This document shows, one piece after another, positions 7,025-15,876 of a stretch of 54,001 bases of DNA. The translations under genes were made by a program, and so were the position numbers. The notes beneath the pieces were generated by a model. It was not told the DNA's origin. It searched no databases and saw nothing but the letters and a program-made list of their open reading frames with translations. Numbering within the stretch: the stretch's first letter is position 1; each line of letters opens with the position of its first letter. Location: contig CALMKE010000179.1 in NCBI GenBank assembly GCA_937867645.1, positions 1 through 54,001 on the forward strand, read 5' to 3'. This stretch comes from an uncultured Gemmatimonadota bacterium. Lineage in GTDB: Bacteria > Gemmatimonadota > Gemmatimonadetes > Gemmatimonadales > Gemmatimonadaceae.

Positions 7025-8070
7025 TTCAGCTCGACACGAACAACGTGTCCTCCGAGGTCGCGCAGCGAGTCCAGCACGCTCTGCGCCGGCTCCCGCCGCT
7101 TGAGGTCCACAGTGTACTCGATCACCGTCGTGCCGCTCTGCTCCCGGACGAGCCCGCCGTACCGCCAGCGCTTCACACGCTCGTCCAGGATAGGCTCAAC
7201 TACCTTGCGCGCCGACGGCGCGTCGAACGTCGCGACCCGCAGCAGGAGATTGTCCCGGTCGGCCTCCACGTCCGCGTCCATGAAATCCGGCGCGTTTCTC
7301 CGCCTCCGGCGAAGAGCCTTGTCGGCCGCGGCCTCCAGCTGCTCGGGGGACATATGCTCGAACAGCTCCTTGTCCAGCCGCGCGACGAACGTGCCGGTCC
7401 GGCTGGCGGCGGCCAGCGCGCGCTCCAGCTTGCGCTGCGCCTCCTTCCCTTCGAGCGCCGCCGGCGCGCGGCCGAAGTCGGTGTACCACAACGCCAGGAT
7501 CACGACGTTGAACACGATCGAGAGCACGAGCGCTACCGGCAGCTCCACGGCCGCGGCGATGCCGACGCCGATCGCGAGGAAGGCGTACGCGGCGTCCTTG
7601 CTGTCGTCGAGCGTGTTGCGGAAGCGCACCGCGGCGGCCGCGCCGGCGAGACTGAACGCGAGCGCGAGGCTGTGCTTCACCAGCATCACGATACCCGCGA
7701 CGACCGGCGGCAGCAGCACCAGCATCTGCACTACCGACTGCTGGAAACCGCGCTTCTGCCTGGTCAGCGTGTAAATCCACGCAACCGGCAAGGACACGAG
7801 TACCGCGGTGGCCATCGCCAGCAGGACCGAAAGCGACAGAGACTCCGACGCGATCCGGGCGATGACGTCCCCGCCGGTGAGCGGGTTCGCATCGGCGCCG
7901 GCTGAGCCTACGTCCGTCGGCGGGATGTACTCCCACGTGAGGGCGGCTACGCCCACCAGAACCAGGTAGTAGATGAGCGTACGGAACAGCACGTTCCCGT
8001 ACATCCGCCGCCAATGGGGCGGCGCGGAGGAGCCGGGAGCCGGGCCGCGGACGCCGGCCGGCGTCGTCAT
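7021..8070 (-). CDS. DUF4956 integral membrane protein
   Basis: 349 residues. An N-terminal amphipathic leader is followed by membrane segments near residues 30-50, 75-98, 110-130 and 140-185. The central AAVRFRNTLDDSKDAAY motif is typical of DUF4956 proteins, and the C-terminus is a soluble region of about 150 residues. Function unknown; family members are commonly encoded next to CotH-like and polyphosphate polymerase-like proteins, so a role in phosphorylation or polyphosphate at the membrane is speculation. It lies 19 bases after secF and overlaps the CotH-like start by four bases. Confidence 0.85.
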   Translation of the reverse strand: MTTPAGVRGPAPGSSAPPHWRRMYGNVLFRTLIYYLVLVGVAALTWEYIPPTDVGSAGADANPLTGGDVIARIASESLSLSVLLAMATAVLVSLPVAWIYTLTRQKRGFQQSVVQMLVLLPPVVAGIVMLVKHSLALAFSLAGAAAAVRFRNTLDDSKDAAYAFLAIGVGIAAAVELPVALVLSIVFNVVILALWYTDFGRAPAALEGKEAQRKLERALAAASRTGTFVARLDKELFEHMSPEQLEAAADKALRRRRRNAPDFMDADVEADRDNLLLRVATFDAPSARKVVEPILDERVKRWRYGGLVREQSGTTVIEYTVDLKRREPAQSVLDSLRDLGGHVVRVELK

Positions 8071-8089
8071 CCCGCTCCCGGCGCGCGTA

Positions 8090-9088
8090 TCATCGCGCGG
8101 GCGCCGCCCTCGTCTCGCGCTCGGTCTTCCGCGCGGCCTGGGCCAGCCGGTCCGCGCGGCCCGCAGGCGCCGCGTGGCGCGGCCACTTGTGGTTGATCCA
8201 CAAAAGCAGCGGCGAAGCGACGTACACCGAGCTGAACGTTCCGATGATGATTCCCCAGAGCAGCACCCACGCGAACGGCCTGATCACGCTGCCGCCGAAG
8301 ATGATCAGAGACAGCAGCGTTGCCAGCGTCGTCGAGCCGGTCAGCACGGTCCGCGGCAGCGTCTCGTTCACCGAGCGGTTGAGCAGGTCGTACAGACCGG
8401 TCTTCGGAAACTTCTTGAGGTTCTCCCGCACGCGGTCGAACACGACGACCGTGTCGTTCAGCGAGTAGCCGATGACCGTGAGGAGCGCGCCGACGACGAA
8501 CAGCGAGATCTCGATGTTCATGTACTTCATGAACGCGAGCGTCGCGAGAATGTCGTGGATCGTCGCGAGCACGGCCGCGAGGCCGAACCGCCACTCGAAC
8601 CGCCAGGCGAGGTAAATGAGCGACGTGAGGAACGCGATGGCCAGCGCGATGAGCGCGTTCCGCCGCAACTCGCTGCCGACTTTCGGCCCGACGCCTTCCG
8701 TGCGTTTGACCTCGTACGCCTCGTGGCCGAACTTCGCGTCGAGCGCCGCGGTGATTTGCCGTGACACGACCTCGGCGCCCGCTTCCTGCTGCGCGACCGT
8801 CTCCGGATCCTGCGCGCGCATGATCAGCTCGTTGGGGCTGCCGAACGTCTGGATCTCCACCTGCGGCAGACCGCCCGCGGCCAGCGCGGCGCGCACGTCG
8901 GCGACGCTCGGCGCCGGATCGCGGAACTCGATCCGCTTCAACGTCCCGCCGGTGAACTCGATGCTATAGTGAAAGCCGGCAACCGCGATCCAGATGAGTC
9001 CCGGCAGGATCACCAGCAGCGAGAACGCCGTGGACAGACGCCACAGGCGGATGAAGTCGATATTCGTGTTGTGCAGTACGCGAAGCAT
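8090..9088 (-). CDS. secF: Protein translocase subunit SecF
   Basis: Start at ATG 9088-9086 (MLRVLHNTNIDFIRLW) gives 332 residues, normal for SecF; an in-frame extension upstream overlaps secD and is not conserved. Signatures include GLIWIAVAGFHYSIEFTGG after the first membrane segment, GPKVGSELRRNALIALAIAF and SLNDTVVVFDRVREN. SecF with SecD forms the proton-driven accessory complex that pulls proteins across the inner membrane after SecYEG. It follows secD by seven bases. Confidence 0.96.
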   Translation of the reverse strand: MLRVLHNTNIDFIRLWRLSTAFSLLVILPGLIWIAVAGFHYSIEFTGGTLKRIEFRDPAPSVADVRAALAAGGLPQVEIQTFGSPNELIMRAQDPETVAQQEAGAEVVSRQITAALDAKFGHEAYEVKRTEGVGPKVGSELRRNALIALAIAFLTSLIYLAWRFEWRFGLAAVLATIHDILATLAFMKYMNIEISLFVVGALLTVIGYSLNDTVVVFDRVRENLKKFPKTGLYDLLNRSVNETLPRTVLTGSTTLATLLSLIIFGGSVIRPFAWVLLWGIIIGTFSSVYVASPLLLWINHKWPRHAAPAGRADRLAQAARKTERETRAAPAR

Positions 9089-9095
9089 GTGTTCC

Positions 9096-10757
9096 TTAGA
9101 TGCTGACCGGCTTGGTTCCGCCGGTACGGTGTAGCCAGATGAGGAAGAACGTCCGCACCACGAAGATGGCGCTGACGAGCGAGGCGGCGAGTCCGGCGAG
9201 CAGGGCGACCGCAAACCCCTGAACGGGGCCCGTGCCGAACTGATACAGGATCGCGGCGGTCAGCGCGGTCGTGACGTGCGTGTCTATGATCGCGCTCCAG
9301 GCGTTGCTGAAGCCTTCGTCTATCGCCGCGCGCGGTGTCTTCCCCGCGTCCATCTCCTCGCGCGTACGCTCGAAGACCAGGAAGTTGGCGTCGAGCGCCA
9401 TGCCGATGGAGAGAACGAAGCCGGCGATTCCGGGCAGCGTGAGCACGGCGCCGAACTGGGCGAGCACGGCCAGAGTGATCAGCGCGTACACGATCAGCCC
9501 GCCGACGGCGAACACGCCCGAGAGCTTGTAGTACACGACCATGATGAGAATGACGAGCACCAGGCCGAGGATGCCCGCGCGGATGCCATCCGCCACGGCG
9601 TCCTGCCCGAGGCTCGCGCCGATCGTGCCGGACTCCACGATCTTGAGCGGAACCGGAAGCGCTCCAGCGCGCAGCACGAGCGCGAGATCCTGTGCCGCCG
9701 CGAGCTCCTGCCCACCCATGGTGATCTGGCCGCGCGTGCCGATCGCGCCCTGAATCACCGGGGGCCGGCCCATCACACGCTGATCGAGCACGATCGCCAT
9801 GTAATCCTGAATGTGGCGGCCAGTCTCACGCCGGAACTGCCGCCCGCCTTCGTTGTTCAGCTCGAACGTGACGAGCGTTCCTTCCAGCGGGTCCTGGTTG
9901 GGCTGCGCGTCCGTGATGTACTGGCCGGTGATGATCGGCCGCGCCTCCAGCACGTACAGCGGCTTGTACACACTGTTCGCGACAACGCTCGAATCACTGC
10001 TCCACCGCACGACCTTGCCGGGCGGCAGCGCTGCCTGGATTTCAGGCAGCGACAGGTAGTACTCGACGGCCGCGACGTTCTCGGACGCCACCATGTACTC
10101 GCCGGGGATGGTGCCCTGCTGCAGCAACCTCGACAGCGGACCCGGCCCGCCCGCCGCGGCCGCCGCTGTGTCGCGCGCGCCCGTGTCGGACGCGACGCGG
10201 GCCGTGTCGGTCGTGTCGCGCTGCAGGAGGGAGCCGAGTCCCGCCGGCGCGCGCGCCGGTGTCGTGTCAGCGCGCGCCACGCCGGGAGCGACGATGCCCC
10301 GCGACCGGATGATTCCGTCGAGTCGCGGCAGCGCCTTCGTCAGCGCGTCCGTCTTGTCGGTGATCTGGAATTCCAGGAAGGCGGACTTCTGCACGATGTC
10401 CTGCGCCCGAACGGGGTCGTCGATTCCGGGCAGCTCCACGATGATTCGGTCGCTGCCTACCTGCTGCACGACCGGCTCCGCCACGCCGAACTCGTCCACG
10501 CGGTTGCGCAGAACGGTCAGGGCGTTGGTGAGTGCGGCCGCCTTGTCGGCGACCGGAGCCTTGGTCTCGTCGATCTCCAGCGCCATATGGATGCCGCCCA
10601 CGAGATCGAGCCCACGCTTGAGGGGAACGCGCTGCACGGTGTCGAGCCGGAACACTCCGTCGCGCTTTACGCGCTCGACGACCGTGCGCGGATACAGCGT
10701 CCAGAGCGAGCCGGCGATGAGCGCCAGAATTATCGCGATTCTATGCTTCAACTTCAT
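9096..10757 (-). CDS. secD: Protein translocase subunit SecD
   Basis: 553 residues with the SecD layout: an N-terminal membrane segment, a large periplasmic domain (including LKRGLDLVGGIHMALEID and VVQQVGSDRIIVELPGIDDP) and five C-terminal membrane segments with GMALDANFLVFERTREE. Between about residues 165 and 205 is a low-complexity Ala/Asp/Thr insertion, which accounts for a length slightly above simple SecD proteins. Its start overlaps the ribF stop by four bases, so protein export and the translation operon are one transcription unit here. Confidence 0.96.
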   Translation of the reverse strand: MKLKHRIAIILALIAGSLWTLYPRTVVERVKRDGVFRLDTVQRVPLKRGLDLVGGIHMALEIDETKAPVADKAAALTNALTVLRNRVDEFGVAEPVVQQVGSDRIIVELPGIDDPVRAQDIVQKSAFLEFQITDKTDALTKALPRLDGIIRSRGIVAPGVARADTTPARAPAGLGSLLQRDTTDTARVASDTGARDTAAAAAGGPGPLSRLLQQGTIPGEYMVASENVAAVEYYLSLPEIQAALPPGKVVRWSSDSSVVANSVYKPLYVLEARPIITGQYITDAQPNQDPLEGTLVTFELNNEGGRQFRRETGRHIQDYMAIVLDQRVMGRPPVIQGAIGTRGQITMGGQELAAAQDLALVLRAGALPVPLKIVESGTIGASLGQDAVADGIRAGILGLVLVILIMVVYYKLSGVFAVGGLIVYALITLAVLAQFGAVLTLPGIAGFVLSIGMALDANFLVFERTREEMDAGKTPRAAIDEGFSNAWSAIIDTHVTTALTAAILYQFGTGPVQGFAVALLAGLAASLVSAIFVVRTFFLIWLHRTGGTKPVSI

Positions 10758-11764
10758 TGTGAGGAGCTGATTGAGGTGACGCCCGAGGGGCGCGTAGTCC
10801 CCGGGGCGTTTTGAGCAGTGCGAACGTTACCGGCCACCGAGAGGACAGTCAACGCGGCGCGCGCCGCGGTCTCGTCCTTCCGGATCTGCCGCACGAGCGC
10901 GGCGGCGTCGGGAAACCTGCGGGTGTCGCGCAGGCGCGACACGAGCTCGAGCCGGACGTGGGCGCCGTAGAGGTCCACGTCCGTGTCGAACAGGTAAGCT
11001 TCGATGCGGACGCTGGAATCGCCGAACGTGGGGCGAGGTCCGAGGTTGGCCATCGCGCCGAAGGTCCCGCGCGGCGTCTGCACTCGCGCCGCGTACACGC
11101 CCTCGGGCGGCAGCAGCTTTCTGGGCGCGGGGACCAGGTTGATCGTCGGAAACCCGAGCTCTCGCCCCCGCTGGTCGCCCTTCGTGACCTTCCCGCCCAC
11201 CGAGTAGAGTCGGCCGAGGGAATCGGCCGCCTTGTCGAGATCGCCGCCGGCCACCGAGCGCCGGATCGCGGTCGAGGATATGCTGTGGCCGTCCGGAGCT
11301 TCGACCGCCTCCACTACCTGCACGTCGAACCCGTCGCGCCTGCCGAGCGACCTGAGCACGTTCACGTCGCCCGCGCGCGAGCGCCCGAAGCCGTGATCGT
11401 ACCCGATCAGCAGCTCCCGCATCCGGAACCGTCCGCGCAGCACGCGTTCCACGAAGTCTTCCGCCGAGTACTCCGCGAGGTCGCGGGTGAACGGCAGCAC
11501 GGCTACGTAATCCAGCCCGGTCTCGGCGAGGATCTCGATCTTCTCCTCGCGGCTCGTGAGCAGCGGCGGCGCGGCCGTGGGGTTCACGATCTCCAGCGGG
11601 TGCGGATCGAACGTGACCAGCAGGCTGGGCAGCGCGGCCTCGGCCGCGCGGTCCACGAGCCGCTGCACCACGTCGCGATGCCCGCGGTGCATGCCGTCGA
11701 ACGTCCCCACGGTCACCACCGTGGCGGTGACGGTCGGCGGCAAGCCCGACTCGTGCGCGCGCAT
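10754..11764 (-). CDS. ribF: Bifunctional riboflavin kinase / FAD synthetase
   Basis: ATG 11764-11762 gives 336 residues. The N-terminal nucleotidyltransferase domain carries VTVGTFDGMHRGH and SSTAIR; the C-terminal flavokinase domain carries GKVTKGDQRGRELGFPTINL and MANLGPRPTFGD. The enzyme makes FMN and then FAD in the cytoplasm. The truB-ribF order is a common bacterial arrangement, and one base separates the truB stop from this ATG. The C-terminal end overlaps secD by four bases. Confidence 0.95.
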   Translation of the reverse strand: MRAHESGLPPTVTATVVTVGTFDGMHRGHRDVVQRLVDRAAEAALPSLLVTFDPHPLEIVNPTAAPPLLTSREEKIEILAETGLDYVAVLPFTRDLAEYSAEDFVERVLRGRFRMRELLIGYDHGFGRSRAGDVNVLRSLGRRDGFDVQVVEAVEAPDGHSISSTAIRRSVAGGDLDKAADSLGRLYSVGGKVTKGDQRGRELGFPTINLVPAPRKLLPPEGVYAARVQTPRGTFGAMANLGPRPTFGDSSVRIEAYLFDTDVDLYGAHVRLELVSRLRDTRRFPDAAALVRQIRKDETAARAALTVLSVAGNVRTAQNAPGTTRPSGVTSISSSQ

Positions 11765-11765
11765 G

Positions 11766-12458
11766 TCAGGCCGGCGCAACCGCGACCTCCAGCCGCTTGA
11801 GCGGAGGCGGCGAATCGCGCAGCGCGTCGGCGGGAGCGGCGTCGGCGACGGCGAACTTTCCGATCCGGGTGCGGCGCAGCGAGGCCAGGTGCGCCGCGCT
11901 GCCCGACAGGCGGCCCAGGTCCCGTGCCAGCGCGCGGATGTACGTGCCGCCGCCGCACGTGATCGTCGCGGCCAAAGTGTCGCCGGCGAACCTGCCGACG
12001 TCCCAGCGGTGCACCACAACGCTCGCGGGCGCGAGCTCCATCTCCTCGCCGGCGCGCGCGGCCGCGTACGCGCGCTTCCCACCCACTTTCTTGGCGGAGT
12101 ACGCGGGCGGCACCTGCTCGATGTGGCCGGTCAGCGTCACGATCGCGGCGCGCACGTCCGCCTCCGATGGCGGAGGCGCGGAGCGCGTGACTTCGCCGGT
12201 GGAATCATCGGTATCGGTCTCCGCGCCGAACGAGATCACGGCCTCGTACACCTTGGGCTCGATCTCGAGAAAGGTCGAAAGTCGGGTCGCGCGGCCCACG
12301 AGCACGAGCAGGAGCCCCGTCGCGAACGGGTCGAGCGTGCCGAGGTGGCCGACGCTCCGCTCGCCGTACGCGCGCCGCACCATGTCCACGACGTCATGCG
12401 ACGTGATGCCGGCCGGCTTGTCCACCAGCAGGAGTCCTTCAGGGCCGTCGCTGCTCAT
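11766..12458 (-). CDS. truB: tRNA pseudouridine(55) synthase
   Basis: From ATG 12458-12456 the protein has 230 residues, a short TruB. It contains GLLLVDKPAGITSHDVV and the catalytic Asp43 in GHLGTLDPFATGLL, then YEAVISFG, VPPAYSAKKVGGKRAY and GTYIRALARDLG. TruB converts U55 of the tRNA T-loop to pseudouridine. The start lies 20 bases inside rbfA. A further in-frame ATG at 12485 would add nine basic residues. The C-terminus lacks an obvious PUA domain. Confidence 0.94.
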   Translation of the reverse strand: MSSDGPEGLLLVDKPAGITSHDVVDMVRRAYGERSVGHLGTLDPFATGLLLVLVGRATRLSTFLEIEPKVYEAVISFGAETDTDDSTGEVTRSAPPPSEADVRAAIVTLTGHIEQVPPAYSAKKVGGKRAYAAARAGEEMELAPASVVVHRWDVGRFAGDTLAATITCGGGTYIRALARDLGRLSGSAAHLASLRRTRIGKFAVADAAPADALRDSPPPLKRLEVAVAPA

Positions 12459-12867
12459 CGTCGGAGGCCTCCGGCGCGCCTTCACCTTCGCCCGGGGCTT
12501 CTCTGACCGGCGTCTCGTTCTTGATCTGCTCCAGCAGCGACTCGATCCGCGCCGCGTGCGCCACGCTCTCGTCCACCTTGAAGGTGATCTGCGGCGTGTT
12601 GCGCAGCTGCAGCGTCCGGCCGATCTGCGAGCGGAGATGGCCGGCCACGCTGTTCAGTCCCTCGAACGTGGCCGCCTTCTCGCTCTCGGTGCCGAGCACG
12701 CTGACGTACACCTTGGCATGGCGGAGATCGGACGTGATGTCCACGCCCGTCACCGTCACGAGTCCCGTTATCCGAGGATCCTTCGCTCCGCCGCCCTCGG
12801 CGAGGAAGGTTGCGACTACTTCGCGGATCGCCTCGGAAACGCGGTCCGCGCGCCGTGTGTTACGCAG
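12439..12867 (-). CDS. rbfA: Ribosome-binding factor A, apparent CTG start
   Basis: The conserved frame begins [18 protein letters not shown] and continues through DPRITGLVTVTGVDITSDLRHAKVYVSVLG, the complete RbfA KH-like fold, to an acidic Glu/Asp-rich tail (142 residues). No ATG, GTG or TTG occurs in frame upstream of the conserved N-terminus for at least 20 codons. The first downstream GTG (12759) would remove the first 36 residues. The best start is CTG 12867-12865, overlapping the infB stop by eight bases. RbfA aids 16S rRNA 5' maturation on the 30S subunit. Confidence 0.85.
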   Translation of the reverse strand: MRNTRRADRVSEAIREVVATFLAEGGGAKDPRITGLVTVTGVDITSDLRHAKVYVSVLGTESEKAATFEGLNSVAGHLRSQIGRTLQLRNTPQITFKVDESVAHAARIESLLEQIKNETPVREAPGEGEGAPEASDDEQRRP

Positions 12868-15544
12868 TGGCGGCCGGCGTGAGCGTGCGCGCCACCTGCT
12901 CCGTCCGGTAGCACTCGATCACGTCGCCGACTTTCACGTCCTGGAAATTCTCGATGCCGATACCGCACTCGAAGCCCGAGCGCACTTCGCGCACGTCGTC
13001 CTTCAGGTGCCGCAGCGAGCCGATGACCCCGTCGTACACCTCGGAGCCGTCCCGAATCACGCGCACGCGGCCCTGCCGGTTGATGATTCCGCTCCGCACC
13101 GAGCAGCCGGCGATGACGCCGATCTTCGGCACGCGGAACAGCTGCAGCACGTGCGCCTCGCCGTACACGACCTCGCGCTCTTCCGGCCGCAGCAGGCCTT
13201 CCAGCGCCAGCCGCACGTCCTCGACCGCCTCGTAGATGATCTTGTACAGCTTGATGTCCACGCCCTCGCGCTCGGCGGCGGCGCGGGCGTTGTTGTCGGG
13301 GCGAACGTGGAATCCGACGATGATCGCGCCGGCCGCGCGCGCTAGCAGGATGTCGCTCTCGTTGATCGTGCCGACGCCGCGGTGGATGACTTCGACCGAG
13401 ACCTCGTCGTTGGACAGCTGGCCCAGCGCGTCGGCCACCGCTTCCGCGGGACCGCCCTGGTCGGCCTTGATGACGATGCGCAGCGTGCGCTTCTCGCCGC
13501 CCGACGTCTGCGTCATGAACTCTTCCAGCGACACCACGCCCTTCGCCGTTCTGCGGCTGCGGGCCTCGCGGTCGAGCCGCTGCCGGCGCTGCGCGATCTC
13601 GCGCGACGCGACCGCGTCCTCCACGACGATGAACTGGTCGCCCGCCATCGCGACGCCGGTCATTCCCAGTACCTGCACCGGGATCGCGGGACCGGCTTCC
13701 TTGACCGCCTTGCCGCGCTCGTCCAGCAGCGCGCGCACGCGCCCGCTGAACATGCCGCAGATGAAGTCGTCGCCGACGCGCAGCGTGCCGGACGACACGA
13801 GCACCGTCGCGACCGGGCCCTTGCCCGCGTCCAGCGACGCCTCGATCACGGCCCCAACCGCGGGCCTGTCCGGATTCGCCTTGAGCTCCAGCAGCTCGGC
13901 CTGCAGCAGGATCTGCTCGAGCAGCGCGTCTATGCCCGCGCCCGTCTTCGCCGAGATCTCCGACGACAGTGTCGTGCCGCCGAACTCTTCCAGCACCACG
14001 CCGTGCTGCAGCAGGTCCTGCTTCACCTTGAGCACGTTCGCCGACGGCAGATCCACCTTGTTGATCGCCACGATCATCGGAACGTTCGCGTTCTTCGCGT
14101 GCGAGATCGCCTCGATGGTCTGCGGCATGACCTGGTCGTCGGCCGCGATCACGAGCACGACGATGTCCGTCACCTGCGCTCCGCGCGCCCGCATGGCCGT
14201 GAATGCTTCGTGGCCCGGCGTGTCGAGGAACGTGAGCTTCTTGCCGTCCGGAAGCGACACGTGGTACGCGCCGATGTGCTGCGTGATGCCGCCGGCTTCG
14301 CCGGCGACGACGTTCGCTTTGCGGATGTAGTCGAGCAGCGACGTCTTGCCGTGATCCACGTGTCCCATGATCGTCACGACCGGCGGGCGCGGTTTCAGAT
14401 CTTCCGCCTTGTCGGCCGGAACGTCGCCCGTGTCCGCGGCGAACTCTTCTTCGCGCACGGCGCGGAAGCCGAACTCGCTCGCGATCAGCTCGATCTGGTC
14501 GAAGTCGAGCCGCTGGTTGATGGTGACCATGAAGCCGAGGTTCTTGAGCGCGAACCCGACGATCTGCGTCGGCGGGATCTTCAGGATCTCGGCGAGCTCG
14601 CTCACGCTGATGAACTCGTTCACGCGAACGGTCTTCTTCTCGCGCTCCTGCTCCGCGCTGCGCTGCGCCTCCAGCTCCTCGCGCGAGAGCGCGTCGTCGG
14701 CGCGACGGGCGCCGCCGCGGCGCGGGGGGGCGCCGCGAATCGCGGTCATCGTCTTGAAGATGTTGTCCGACACCGCCTGCTGGTCCACGGCGCCGCGCTT
14801 GCCGCGCTTGCCGCGGCTGCGGTCGTCGGCGCGCGCGCCGCCGGCGCCCGGGCGATCCTCGCGCCGGGTGGGCGTGCCCGCGCCCGGTGACGCGGACGCA
14901 ATCGGACGGGGCGCGCCGTACGGGCTGCCGCTCGCTACCGGCCGCGGGCGCGGCGCGCCGGGCACGATCGGCCGCGGGCGCTGGCGCTCGGGAATCGGTG
15001 GAACCGTCGGAGCCGCGGGCGCGGCAGCCGAAGGCGGTGGCGCCGAGGGCGCGCTGACTGCCGGCGCGGGCGCTGCCGGCGCTGCGGGCGGGGGAGCCGT
15101 CGGGACGCCGGTTGCGGCCGCCTGCGGCTGCTCTGGCACTGCCGCGGGAGCCGCGGCCCTGCGGCGAACCATCGGCGCGGGCTCGGCGGGCGCCGGCGCA
15201 GAAGGAGCTGCTTCAGGCTCGGGCGCGACCTCCGGAGTCTCAGCGACGGGCGGAGCGGCGCGCCGTCTGCGGCGGGCGCCTGCCGGCTCAGCCTTGGGCT
15301 CGGGCGGCGGCGGCGCCGCCTTCTCGGTCGCCGCCGTACGGCGGCGGCGCGACGCGGGTGCCGGCTTCTCGGCCCGCGCCCGCTTCTCGCGCTCCCAGCG
15401 CGCGCGGAGCCGCGCGATCTGATCGTCGGTCAATGCACTCACGTGGCTGCGCACCGGCACGTCCATCTGGCGCAGGAGATTCATGACCTCCTCGCTGGAC
15501 ACGCCGAACTCGGCCGCCATCTCGTGAACTCGAAGTTTGCTCAA
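12860..15544 (-). CDS. infB: Translation initiation factor IF-2
   Basis: 894 residues. An N-terminal IF2N domain ([22 protein letters not shown]) is followed by a roughly 200-residue Ala/Pro/Arg-rich linker and a second IF2N-like segment near 310-350. The GTPase domain starts near residue 390 with [15 protein letters not shown], then [10 protein letters not shown] and NKVDLP. Domains II-IV follow, including [17 protein letters not shown]-2 places fMet-tRNA on the ribosome. Its start overlaps the L7Ae-like gene by four bases and its stop overlaps rbfA. Confidence 0.97.
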   Translation of the reverse strand: MSKLRVHEMAAEFGVSSEEVMNLLRQMDVPVRSHVSALTDDQIARLRARWEREKRARAEKPAPASRRRRTAATEKAAPPPPEPKAEPAGARRRRRAAPPVAETPEVAPEPEAAPSAPAPAEPAPMVRRRAAAPAAVPEQPQAAATGVPTAPPPAAPAAPAPAVSAPSAPPPSAAAPAAPTVPPIPERQRPRPIVPGAPRPRPVASGSPYGAPRPIASASPGAGTPTRREDRPGAGGARADDRSRGKRGKRGAVDQQAVSDNIFKTMTAIRGAPPRRGGARRADDALSREELEAQRSAEQEREKKTVRVNEFISVSELAEILKIPPTQIVGFALKNLGFMVTINQRLDFDQIELIASEFGFRAVREEEFAADTGDVPADKAEDLKPRPPVVTIMGHVDHGKTSLLDYIRKANVVAGEAGGITQHIGAYHVSLPDGKKLTFLDTPGHEAFTAMRARGAQVTDIVVLVIAADDQVMPQTIEAISHAKNANVPMIVAINKVDLPSANVLKVKQDLLQHGVVLEEFGGTTLSSEISAKTGAGIDALLEQILLQAELLELKANPDRPAVGAVIEASLDAGKGPVATVLVSSGTLRVGDDFICGMFSGRVRALLDERGKAVKEAGPAIPVQVLGMTGVAMAGDQFIVVEDAVASREIAQRRQRLDREARSRRTAKGVVSLEEFMTQTSGGEKRTLRIVIKADQGGPAEAVADALGQLSNDEVSVEVIHRGVGTINESDILLARAAGAIIVGFHVRPDNNARAAAEREGVDIKLYKIIYEAVEDVRLALEGLLRPEEREVVYGEAHVLQLFRVPKIGVIAGCSVRSGIINRQGRVRVIRDGSEVYDGVIGSLRHLKDDVREVRSGFECGIGIENFQDVKVGDVIECYRTEQVARTLTPAATA

Positions 15545-15876
15545 CTTGTTCTCCGACCTTCTTGAATGTCACCCGTCATCAACATGCCCTTCGCCAGCTG
15601 CGCGTCCAACACTCCAACCGCGGCAGTCGAAGCCCTGCCAACGGCCGCGCCCAGCTCCCTGGCGCTCGGCGCCTCGATCACCCGCACGTGCCTCGCCTCG
15701 AGCAGCGGCAGAACCTTGTCCAGACTGTTCCGCGCGGCATCGGGCGCGATCACCGCGAGCTTCACCTTTCCTTTCAGCACCGAGCGCTTCACCTGGTCCA
15801 CGCCGACCACGACCGTCCGGCCGCGGACGCCGAGCCCGATGAGACGCAGGAGCTTCGCGGGATCGGCCGCGATCAC
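15541..15876 (-). CDS. L7Ae/L30e-type RNA-binding protein (YlxQ-like)
   Basis: 111 residues with the L7Ae fold pattern: a N-terminal helix LLRLIGLGVRGRTVVVGVDQV, a basic KGKVKLAVIAPDAA strand-turn and a Val/Ile/Glu segment ending in ELGAAVGR. Location between nusA and infB is typical for YlxQ, a K-turn RNA-binding protein of unclear role. It overlaps nusA and infB by four bases each. The small protein YlxR (RnpM), usually encoded between nusA and ylxQ, has no room here. Confidence 0.85.
   Translation of the reverse strand: MIAADPAKLLRLIGLGVRGRTVVVGVDQVKRSVLKGKVKLAVIAPDAARNSLDKVLPLLEARHVRVIEAPSARELGAAVGRASTAAVGVLDAQLAKGMLMTGDIQEGRRTS

Noticed and set aside
9276-10814. 512-codon plus-strand frame opposite secD
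   Set aside because: It covers exactly the secD region on the other strand, has no domain signal, and secD is certain.
12870-15544. Long plus-strand frames opposite infB, up to 500 codons
   Set aside because: They are rich in Arg, Asp and His in the biased way of reverse-complement GC-rich genes, and infB is certain.
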